Assembly (NCBI RefSeq): GCF_000472385.1
Contig: NZ_AWZU01000007.1
Coordinates: 62,001-126,000 of the forward strand
DNA length: 64,000 nucleotides
Origin: Bradyrhizobium sp. ARR65
GTDB lineage: Bacteria; Pseudomonadota; Alphaproteobacteria; Rhizobiales; Xanthobacteraceae
Direction: 5' to 3'
Positions 24,920 through 31,961 of the stretch are shown one piece after another (position 1 is the stretch's first letter; each line of letters starts with the position of its first letter). A program made the translations under genes and the position numbers. Below the pieces are notes generated by a model. That model did not search any database and was not told the DNA's origin. It saw only the letters and a list, made by a program, of their open reading frames with translations.

Positions 24920-26805
24920 TCGGCGGTCTCGATCCGTGAAGCAATGAGCGAGGTCGCCTTGGGCGTGCCGTCACGATGACGATGCCGGATCATCTCCAGC
25001 ATCCCGACGACGCCCTTCGGGAACGCGACCACGATCAGCACGATGAAAGCGCCAAGCACGAGTTTCGACAGGTCGGTCTGACTCACCAGCCAGATGTTGA
25101 GCGCCTTGTACACGATGGCGCCGATGATGCCGCCGGAGACCGTCTCTACGCCGCCGAGCAGCACCATCACCAGGGCATCGACCGACAGGGGAATGCCCAA
25201 GCTGTCGGGAAACACGCTGCCCTTGAGGTACGCAAATAGCGCGCCGGCAACCCCGGCCACCGTGCCGCTGATCACAAAGGCCGTCCATTGGATGCGCTTG
25301 CCATTGATGCCGATCGCTTCGCTGCGCAGCGGCGAATCGCGCATCGCGCGCAGCGCAAAGCCGAATGGAGAGAACACGAGAATGCGCAAGCCGACGGCCG
25401 CCAGCGCGGCGATGGCGAGGGTAAGCCAATAGAAATGCGACGGACTCGCCGCCCATCGCTCCGGCCACACGCTCAAAATGCCGTTATCACCCCCGGTAAC
25501 CTCAACCCATTGGAAGGCAACCGACCAGACGATCTGCGCAAATGCCAAAGTCAGCATCGCGAAATAGACACCGGACAATTGCACGGCGAAGAAGCCGAAC
25601 ACGGCCGCGCCGACACAGCCGAGCAGCGGGCCGAGCAGCAAACAAGCGATCATGGGCAGGCCCGCCATCTTGGCGAGGAACGCGACGCCGTAGGCACCGA
25701 GCCCGAAATAGGCGGCGTGACCAAAGGAAGCGAGACCACCGACGGCCATCAGTACATGCAGGCTGATCGCGAAGATCACGAAGATCGCGATTTCCGAGCC
25801 GACCGAGACGGCGTAGTTGCCGCCGACCAAAGGCAGCGCGGCCGCACAGAGGAGCAGGGCACAGGCTGCGAGCCGCTCGCTTCCCGTCAATGGCCGCCAC
25901 GGATTGACGGTAAGACCCGGCGTGCGGCGCGCCGGCGCCTCGCGCTTGCCGAACAGACCCCAGGGACGCACGATCAGCACCACCGCCATCACCAGGAACA
26001 CGAGGATGATCGAGATCTTGGGGAATATGAGGATGCCGAAGGCATTGAGCTCGGAGACCAGCACCGCCGCGACAAAAGCGCCGAGAATGCTGCCGAGCCC
26101 GCCGATGACGACCACGACGAACACGTCGACAATGACCCGCAGATCCATCGCATGGTTGACCGCGTCGCGCGGGATCTGCAGCGCCCCACCCAGTGCCGCG
26201 AGAAAAACGCCGACCGCGAACACGCTGGTGAACAGCCATTTCTGATTGACGCCGAGCGCCGCCACCATATCGCGATCCTGCGTCGCCGCGCGGACCAAGA
26301 CTCCCCAGCGGGTGCGCTGGAACAGCAGCCAGAGGATGCCAAGCACGACGGGACCGAAGACGATCAGGAACAGGTCGTAGCTCGGGACGCTCTGACCGAA
26401 AAAGTCCACTGCGCCTTTGAAGCCCGGGGCTCGGCGACCAAGCAGATCATTCGGCCCCCACGTCAGCACCACGAGATCCTCGACCATCAGCGTCAGGCCG
26501 AAGGTGGCGAGCAGTTGGAACAGCTCCGGCGCGTGATAGATACGCCGCAGCAGCACGATCTCGACCACGGCGCCGATCACGGCGACCACGATCGCTGCGG
26601 CGACGATGCCACCCCAAAATCCGAATGCGCCGGCGAAACGTTCCGTCAGCGTGTAGGCGACATAGGCGCCCAGCATATAGAAGGCGCCATGGGCGAAATT
26701 CACGATCCGCGTCACGCCGAAGATGATCGACAGACCCGACGCCACCAGAAACAGCGACGCTGCGCTGGCGAGACCGGTCAGGAACTGAACGACAAAAAAA
26801 GCCAT
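24916..26805 (-). CDS. Fused LivH-LivM permease of HAAT-type ABC transporter
   Basis: 629 residues from ATG 26805 (a TTG at 26820 is the only longer start). Residues 1-290 match LivH (GLSIIFGVTRIVNFAHGAFYMLGAYVA, and the conserved MDLRVIVDVFVVVVIGGLGSILGAF). A hydrophilic linker (FGKREAPARRTPGL) leads to a LivM half from about 315 (SLHVLMAVGGLASFGHAAYFGLGAYGVAFLA and MRDSPLRSEAIGIN). Normally these are two proteins; here one chain supplies both transmembrane halves. About 17 helices. Hairpins lie between this gene and the binding protein gene upstream. Confidence 0.85.
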   Translation of the reverse strand: MAFFVVQFLTGLASAASLFLVASGLSIIFGVTRIVNFAHGAFYMLGAYVAYTLTERFAGAFGFWGGIVAAAIVVAVIGAVVEIVLLRRIYHAPELFQLLATFGLTLMVEDLVVLTWGPNDLLGRRAPGFKGAVDFFGQSVPSYDLFLIVFGPVVLGILWLLFQRTRWGVLVRAATQDRDMVAALGVNQKWLFTSVFAVGVFLAALGGALQIPRDAVNHAMDLRVIVDVFVVVVIGGLGSILGAFVAAVLVSELNAFGILIFPKISIILVFLVMAVVLIVRPWGLFGKREAPARRTPGLTVNPWRPLTGSERLAACALLLCAAALPLVGGNYAVSVGSEIAIFVIFAISLHVLMAVGGLASFGHAAYFGLGAYGVAFLAKMAGLPMIACLLLGPLLGCVGAAVFGFFAVQLSGVYFAMLTLAFAQIVWSVAFQWVEVTGGDNGILSVWPERWAASPSHFYWLTLAIAALAAVGLRILVFSPFGFALRAMRDSPLRSEAIGINGKRIQWTAFVISGTVAGVAGALFAYLKGSVFPDSLGIPLSVDALVMVLLGGVETVSGGIIGAIVYKALNIWLVSQTDLSKLVLGAFIVLIVVAFPKGVVGMLEMIRHRHRDGTPKATSLIASRIETAE

Positions 26806-26835
26806 GGGTGGTCCGCGCAAGCTTGCTTCGGGTCA

Positions 26836-27014
26836 CCTCTCCCCGCGCGAGGAGAGGCATAGGCCGCCTTGGACGGCCGTTCTTAACGCCGAAGCAAAGC
26901 TTCGGCTACGTCCATCGTCAGATGCGACCCGGGTGAGGGGACCCTCCATCTAACGCAATCCGTGGAGACTAGCCCCTCACCCCAACCCTCTCCCCGCGCA
27001 GAGCGGTGAGAGGG
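26836..27014. repeat. Intercistronic hairpin cluster between binding-protein and permease genes
   Basis: Four inverted repeats in 180 bases: CCTCTCC/GGAGAGG (26836-26857), GGCCG/CGGCC (26862-26878), CCGAAGC-AAA-GCTTCGG (26889-26905) and CCCTCTC/GAGAGGG (26986-27014). The CTCTCCCCGCGC text occurs at both ends, so the whole resembles a REP-type element. In ABC operons such structures between binding-protein and permease genes commonly keep the upstream message more abundant. Confidence 0.65.
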
Positions 27015-27030
27015 AGGGAAGAGACTAACG

Positions 27031-28236
27031 TTAATCTTTCGGGCGCATCTTCTCGACTTCGGCATCACTGGGCAGGTAGTCGGCGCCGTTGCGATACACC
27101 GAATCGACCATCACACCCTTGCCGTCCTTCAGCGCGGTCTTGCCGACGAAGGCTCCAAGGGTCGATTGGTGATCGATCTTGCGGAAGGTGATCTCGCCGA
27201 AGGGCGAGGACACCTTCAAGCCTTCCGCCGCGGCGATCAGCTTCTCCGGATCGGTCGAGCCGGCCTTGGTGAGGATCGCGGCGGCCGCCTTGATCGTCTC
27301 GTACCCGACGATGGAGCCGAGCCGTGGATAGTCGTTGTACTTCGTCTGATAGGCCTTCAGAAACGCCGCATGTTCCGGGGTCTTGATGTCGTACCAGGGA
27401 TAGCCGGTCACGATCCAGCCCTCGGGCGTCTCGTCCTTCAGCGGATCAAGATATTCGGGCTCGCCGGTCAGGAACGACACCACCGCGCGGTTCTTGAACA
27501 AGCCGCGCGTGTTGCCTTCGCGCACGAGCTTGACGAGATCGGCGCCAAAGGTGACGTTGAGGATGGCCTCCGGATTGGCGGCCGCTACTGCCTGCACCAC
27601 AGGACCTGCATCGATCTTGCCCTGCGGCGGCCACTGCTCGTCGACCCACTGGATATCGGGCCGTTTCTCCGACATCAGTTTCTTGAACACGGCGACCGCC
27701 GACTGGCCATATTCATAGTTCGGCGCGATCGTCGCCCAGCGCTTGGCCGGCAGCTTCGCCGCGGCCTCGACCAGCATCGCCGCCTGCATGTAGTTGGAGG
27801 GGCGCAGGCGGAAGGTGTAGCGATTGCCCTTGCTCCAGGTGATCGCATCGGTGAGGGGCTCTGCAGCGAGGAAAAAGACCTTCTTCTGGTTGGCGAAGTC
27901 GCTGACAGCGAGACCGATATTCGACAGGAACGTGCCTGCGAGCATCGCGACGTTCTCGCTCGAGACCAGCTCGTTGGCCGCGGTCTGCGCATCGGCCGGC
28001 TTGCCGCTATCATCCTTGGAGATGACGACCAGCTTCTTGCCGTTGATGCCGCCGGCCGCGTTGATCTCCTCGACCGCGAGCTGCCAGCCCTTGCGATAGG
28101 GTTCGGTGAAGGCCGGGAGCAGCGAGTAGCTGTTGATCTCGCCGATCTTGATCTCGCTCTGCGCCATGGCCGTATTCGCCATGCCGGCCAAGATGACCGC
28201 GAGCCCCGCGCTTAAGATAAATCTGCTTCGTCGCAT
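27031..28236 (-). CDS. Periplasmic binding protein of HAAT ABC transporter
   Basis: 401 residues from ATG 28236; GGAGGCAAGGG directly upstream. Signal peptide MRRSRFILSAGLAVILAGMANTAMA. The mature part is a type I periplasmic-binding fold (LivK-like): EIKIGEINSYSLLPAFTEPYRKGWQLAVEEINAAGGINGKKL, then SSENVAMLAGTFLS and YEYGQSAV. It delivers the ligand to the permease encoded next. The operon context (hnr, UPF0280, DUF1185 upstream) suggests nicotinate or a related ring acid rather than leucine; this is inference. Confidence 0.85.
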   Translation of the reverse strand: MRRSRFILSAGLAVILAGMANTAMAQSEIKIGEINSYSLLPAFTEPYRKGWQLAVEEINAAGGINGKKLVVISKDDSGKPADAQTAANELVSSENVAMLAGTFLSNIGLAVSDFANQKKVFFLAAEPLTDAITWSKGNRYTFRLRPSNYMQAAMLVEAAAKLPAKRWATIAPNYEYGQSAVAVFKKLMSEKRPDIQWVDEQWPPQGKIDAGPVVQAVAAANPEAILNVTFGADLVKLVREGNTRGLFKNRAVVSFLTGEPEYLDPLKDETPEGWIVTGYPWYDIKTPEHAAFLKAYQTKYNDYPRLGSIVGYETIKAAAAILTKAGSTDPEKLIAAAEGLKVSSPFGEITFRKIDHQSTLGAFVGKTALKDGKGVMVDSVYRNGADYLPSDAEVEKMRPKD

Positions 28237-28263
28237 CCCTTGCCTCCACTCCTCCAAAGAAGA

Positions 28264-28848
28264 CTACCGCAAGCCGTCTTCGCCCTTGACCTCCGCAACC
28301 GTCAAACCGCCGACGCGGGGAAGCGGCCGACCGCTGTCGGTGACCGCCAGGGCGACCATGATCTCGTTGGCACGCGGCGCGTCATTGATCTGCACTTCCA
28401 TGCCGTCGAAATGGCTGCGCACGAAGGCCGCATCCTTATGGCCGAGCGGAATGTCGAGCGTCGTCCCCGCGCCGCCGCGCTTCTTCGACGAGGGAATGAG
28501 GGCAGCTCCCTTGCCCAAGACCTTGCGCACGGGCGCACCCATTTTGGGATGCAAGATTGCTGCCGCGTGTTCGAGTTCACCGTTCTCGCCGACGGCCGCC
28601 GCCTTGCCGTAGCTGTGCGCCTTCGCCCCTTCGATGCCGAGGGCGGCAACTGCCCGTTTTGCCAGCAACTCGCCAAGTTCTTCGCCAATGGCAATCAGAG
28701 GCGACAGGTCTTCGACATAGCGCCCGGCGAAGGGATTTTCGATGACGGCGATCGCCGCCGCGCGGCGCGTCGGTGGAGAGACGAACTTCCCCATCTCCAT
28801 ATGCGTTTCCTCGACCACCGTGACGATCTTGCGAATGATGGCGCTCAT
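28264..28848 (-). CDS. DUF1185 (AA_synth) family protein
   Basis: 194 residues. Matches the amino-acid-synthesis family PF06684 in its typical features: IVTVVEETHMEMGK near the N-terminus, AIAVIENPFAGRYVEDLSPL, ALGIEGAKAHSYGKAA and PLGHKDAAFVRSHFD. Soluble, no signal. No established enzyme activity for the family that I know. It lies 21 bases after the UPF0280 gene and 27 bases before the binding-protein gene in the hnr operon, so it probably acts on a product of the tetrahydro-oxonicotinate route, for example 2-formylglutarate, or on the ring nitrogen. Confidence 0.8.
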   Translation of the reverse strand: MSAIIRKIVTVVEETHMEMGKFVSPPTRRAAAIAVIENPFAGRYVEDLSPLIAIGEELGELLAKRAVAALGIEGAKAHSYGKAAAVGENGELEHAAAILHPKMGAPVRKVLGKGAALIPSSKKRGGAGTTLDIPLGHKDAAFVRSHFDGMEVQINDAPRANEIMVALAVTDSGRPLPRVGGLTVAEVKGEDGLR

Positions 28849-28869
28849 TGCTTTCCGTCCTGTTTCCGC

Positions 28870-29763
28870 TCAAGCTGCCGCAAGTTCATGAAGCGCGTTC
28901 GGTCCACTCTGCGCAACCTCTCGCGTTCCCACAACAATCATTTCTCCGGAGAGGTGTAGCACCGCCCCTTCAATCAACCCTGCCCGCAGAAGCTCTCGCG
29001 CGCAACGCGCGCCGGCGTCAAGCGCCTCGGCGACTTCAGCAACGGACAACTCCCCGACCTCGCGGGTGACCAGACGCGGGCCGAGATCACTATCGGGCTG
29101 CAAGCTGTCGGCGGGACAGCGCTTAATCGCCGGATGCCCGGGCAGATCGACGGCGTTACCAATAACAGTCGCCGCTGCATCTGCCAGCGCGGCCGTGCGC
29201 GCCAGCACGGTGACGGCGTCGGCGATGCCCAGGGAAAAACTGCGGCCATGACGTCCGCTGGTCGCAACTCCGCGCGCGGGATGGCTGGCATCGATCGCCA
29301 TGGTGCGCATGACGCCATGGCGGTCCGGACGATCCATCAGGCCGACGGTGAAATGTTCGCCCGCCGCAAGATGGAATGCGATGTCGCCACCGTTGTTGAC
29401 ATAGGCGCGTGCGAGTGGTGCCGCAGCCAGCATCGCACCGAGAATTTCTTCCGCGACGCTGCCCGCCACCGCCGCCATCGGCGTAATGAATTGATTGTCC
29501 GCAAAAGGCGCGACGGCAGCATGCATGCGGCGGGCCACAACACCAGAAACCAAACAATATTGCGGATGGGCTGCCTTGCGCAGCTCGGTCAATTCCGCGC
29601 AGAGTTCATCGAGCAGACCGGTGAAGCGGCGCGCCGCGGCGTCATGGGCCGCGCGCACATCGGCCTGTTCGCCCGTCGCTTCGATGATCAGGTCAATCGG
29701 GCCGTCCTGCAGATGCAGTCGCCGGCCATCGGCAAGAAACGCGATCTGCGGCCGCCTCGTCAT
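28870..29763 (-). CDS. UPF0280 family protein (ApbE-like fold), candidate flavin transferase
   Basis: 297 residues from ATG 29763, which overlaps the hnr stop (ATGA). Contains the family segments TPMAAVAGSVAEEILGAML, AYVNNGGDIAFHL, GVATSGRHGRSFSLGIADAVTVLA and DAAATVIGNAVD. UPF0280 proteins are structurally related to ApbE, the Mg-dependent enzyme that joins FMN to Thr/Ser of target proteins; the NNGGD and SGRHGRS segments correspond to ApbE's NxGGD and TSG regions. The 6-hydroxynicotinate reductase of E. barkeri contains covalently bound flavin, and this gene is translationally coupled to the hnr homologue, so flavinylation of Hnr is the best guess. Confidence 0.75.
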   Translation of the reverse strand: MTRRPQIAFLADGRRLHLQDGPIDLIIEATGEQADVRAAHDAAARRFTGLLDELCAELTELRKAAHPQYCLVSGVVARRMHAAVAPFADNQFITPMAAVAGSVAEEILGAMLAAAPLARAYVNNGGDIAFHLAAGEHFTVGLMDRPDRHGVMRTMAIDASHPARGVATSGRHGRSFSLGIADAVTVLARTAALADAAATVIGNAVDLPGHPAIKRCPADSLQPDSDLGPRLVTREVGELSVAEVAEALDAGARCARELLRAGLIEGAVLHLSGEMIVVGTREVAQSGPNALHELAAA

Positions 29764-31208
29764 GCCTGCCGCCCCGAAATCGGCCACGGGATGGGTCGAA
29801 ACTCTCCGTTCTGTCTCAGCGAGGCCAGCGGGCGCACATAATCCATATGTCCGCCAAGCCCAGCATAATCCGACAGTTTCAGCGTGAACTCAATCGGCGC
29901 GACCAAGGCCGGCGTCGGCACGTAGCCGAAAGCACCAGCCGGCATTTGCGTTACATCCACCATGAAGGTGATGCCCCCGCCCGGCCAGACATAGACCGGC
30001 GCGCCGCCGCTGGTCACCCGCGTCAGCGCATCCTTCACCGAGCGCGTCAGCCGCACGGGATTGTCGGTCACGCCGGCCCGCAGCGATCCGCCGGCACCGG
30101 CCATGAACAGCACGGTGCACAGCGCCGGCTCGCAATTTTCCTGGATGCGCTCGACCGAGTGGCGAAGCGATGACGGCATCTCCTGCTCGACGGGCCGCAA
30201 TGCCGCATCGAGCACGTAATACGAGGCGTGTTCGCCTGTTGTGGAGACCATCAACAGGCTCATGCCCGGCTTTGCCACCTTGGGATCGAACGAGCCAAGA
30301 ATGGAGAGTGGATCGGAGATGTTGGTCCCTCCCCAACCAGTACCGGGATCGGCGACCTGGAAATAGCGACCGGGCGTCGAGCGACGCCCCTTCATCTTGA
30401 TGCCGGTATCGGGAATGTCGAGCAGCTTGCCGGCCTGGTGCTCGCTGAGCACGCCGGTGATGTGATCATCGACGACGACGACCTCATCGACCTTGCCATG
30501 CCATTGCTTGGCGAACATGCCGATGGTGGCCGAGCCGCAGCCGACCCGCATGCGTTCTTCACGCACACCATTGACCACGGGCGGCTGACCGGCCTGGACG
30601 ATGACGGTCGCACCGCCATCGATGGTGAGCTCGACCGGCCTGCAGTTGCTCAAGTCCATCAACGTATCGCAGGTGACCCGCCCCTCTTTCTTGGAGCCAC
30701 CCGTCAAATGATGCACGCCCCCAAGCGAGAGCATCTGCGAGCCATATTCACTGGTCGTAACATGACCGACCGCCTCGCCCTGCGCGCGCACGGTCGCGGT
30801 CTCCGCACCGAGATAGCGGTCGGTATCGATCTTCAGCTTTACGCCGCAATAGCTGAAAATGCCCTCGGTGACGACCGTGACCATGTCGACGCCGTCCACT
30901 TCCGACGACACGATGAAGGGCGCCGGCTTGTAATCGGGATAGGTGGTGCCGGCTCCGATGGCAGTGACAAAGGTCTCGGGCTGGTGGACGATCTTACCGT
31001 CCCAATCGCCGCCGGCCTGAAAGGGAACCAAGCGGCCGCCATGCTCGACCGTCCGCTCCAGGATGATGTGCGGATCGACGCGGACGAGCTTACCATCGTG
31101 ATTGGCATAGCGATCGCAGGCACCGGCCGCACCCGGCTTGATGTAGCACATCACCGGGCAGGCATCGCAGCGGATCTTGTCGGTGGCGGCAGTCGCTTCA
31201 GTCACCAT
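29760..31208 (-). CDS. hnr: 6-hydroxynicotinate reductase
   Basis: 482 residues. N-terminal cysteine cluster C14-x2-C17-x3-C21...C31 (CDACPVMCYIKPGAAGACDRY) for an Fe-S centre; further Cys at TEGIFSYCGVK and MRVGCGSATIGMF; GTGWGGTNISDPLSI and PVYVWPGGGITFMVDV in the C-terminal half. It matches Hnr of the E. barkeri nicotinate fermentation, a ferredoxin-linked Fe-S flavoprotein that reduces 6-hydroxynicotinate to 1,4,5,6-tetrahydro-6-oxonicotinate. A DGGAT segment resembles the Thr site that ApbE-type enzymes flavinylate, but does not fit the full consensus. First gene of an eight-gene minus-strand run; divergent from nicAB. Confidence 0.85.
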   Translation of the reverse strand: MVTEATAATDKIRCDACPVMCYIKPGAAGACDRYANHDGKLVRVDPHIILERTVEHGGRLVPFQAGGDWDGKIVHQPETFVTAIGAGTTYPDYKPAPFIVSSEVDGVDMVTVVTEGIFSYCGVKLKIDTDRYLGAETATVRAQGEAVGHVTTSEYGSQMLSLGGVHHLTGGSKKEGRVTCDTLMDLSNCRPVELTIDGGATVIVQAGQPPVVNGVREERMRVGCGSATIGMFAKQWHGKVDEVVVVDDHITGVLSEHQAGKLLDIPDTGIKMKGRRSTPGRYFQVADPGTGWGGTNISDPLSILGSFDPKVAKPGMSLLMVSTTGEHASYYVLDAALRPVEQEMPSSLRHSVERIQENCEPALCTVLFMAGAGGSLRAGVTDNPVRLTRSVKDALTRVTSGGAPVYVWPGGGITFMVDVTQMPAGAFGYVPTPALVAPIEFTLKLSDYAGLGGHMDYVRPLASLRQNGEFRPIPWPISGRQA

Positions 31209-31262
31209 CTCAAAGCCTGCAAGCGGTTGACGCTGAACGGCGGGCGATAATCCCGCTCATCA

Positions 31263-31274
31263 TTCGTATACGAA
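31263..31274. promoter_or_regulatory. Palindromic operator upstream of hnr
   Basis: Perfect 12-base palindrome TTCGTATACGAA, 55 bases before the hnr start. The string ATTCGTATACGA is identical to that at 21492-21503 in the fpr/ena control region. Confidence 0.65.
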
Positions 31275-31412
31275 CGATCTTGCGCGCGGCTCCAGGAGCT
31301 GTCAAGCGGCGCCGCGCGCGAAAAGCCGTCACTGCCGAATAATAGCTCAATTGCCTAGGCCCGCTGTTCATAAAGCAAGCAGGCGCGTGCAGTGCGGCAT
31401 GCACGGCTTGCA

Positions 31413-31428
31413 CGTTTGTGTACAAACG
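31413..31428. promoter_or_regulatory. Palindromic operator upstream of nicA
   Basis: CGTTTGTGTACAAACG, palindromic except for the two central bases, 50 bases before the nicA start. It pairs with CGTTTGTATACAAA at 21505-21518. Confidence 0.6.
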
Positions 31429-31478
31429 GTAGTCTCGAATGATGATTGCAGCGCAGCCGCAGGGGCGGGATTAGCGAG

Positions 31479-31961
31479 ATGGCGCCGACGAAGGTCCGTT
31501 TGATCGTCAACAGCAGGGCTTGCGAAGTGGAGGCGGCGCCGGATACGCCGCTGCTTTATGTGCTGCGCAACGACCTCGAACTGAACGGTCCGAAATTCGG
31601 CTGCGGGCTCGGTGAATGCGGCACCTGCACGGTGCTGATCGACGGTACTGCCGCACGGGCCTGCGTGATCCCGATCGAGGGCTGCGTCGGGCGCGAGATC
31701 GTGACGCTGGAAGGTCTCGGTTCGCGCGACAGGCCGGACCCGGTCCAGCAAGCCTTCATCACCGAGCAGGCCGCTCAATGCGGCTATTGCCTCAACGGCA
31801 TGATCATGACCACCAAGGCGTTGTTGAACATCAACCCGCATCCGTCTGAAGCGGAGATCACGCAAGCGCTGCGGTACAATCTGTGCCGCTGCGGCGCCCA
31901 TGTCGAAATCATGCGCGCCGCTCTGCGTGCGGCGGGCCATATTGTTGAGATCTGCGATTGA
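31479..31961 (+). CDS. nicA: Nicotinate hydroxylase small subunit, [2Fe-2S] (NicA)
   Basis: 160 residues from ATG 31479. Two [2Fe-2S] domains: the plant-ferredoxin-type motif CGLGECGTCTVLIDG (about 46-60) and the C-terminal four-helix domain with CGYC and CRC (AAQCGYCLNGMIM, YNLCRCGAH). Matches NicA of Pseudomonas putida, which with NicB hydroxylates nicotinate to 6-hydroxynicotinate. The nicB frame overlaps the stop by four bases. The operator at 31413 lies just upstream. Confidence 0.88.
   Translation: MAPTKVRLIVNSRACEVEAAPDTPLLYVLRNDLELNGPKFGCGLGECGTCTVLIDGTAARACVIPIEGCVGREIVTLEGLGSRDRPDPVQQAFITEQAAQCGYCLNGMIMTTKALLNINPHPSEAEITQALRYNLCRCGAHVEIMRAALRAAGHIVEICD

Noticed and set aside
25288..26862. 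524-codon open frame on the plus strand
   Set aside because: It is antisense to the fused LivHM gene, is rich in Arg, His and Gln without any fold, and exists because of GC-rich codon bias.
26836..27014. CRISPR-like repeat cluster
   Set aside because: The repeats are inverted hairpins of different sequence without regular spacers.
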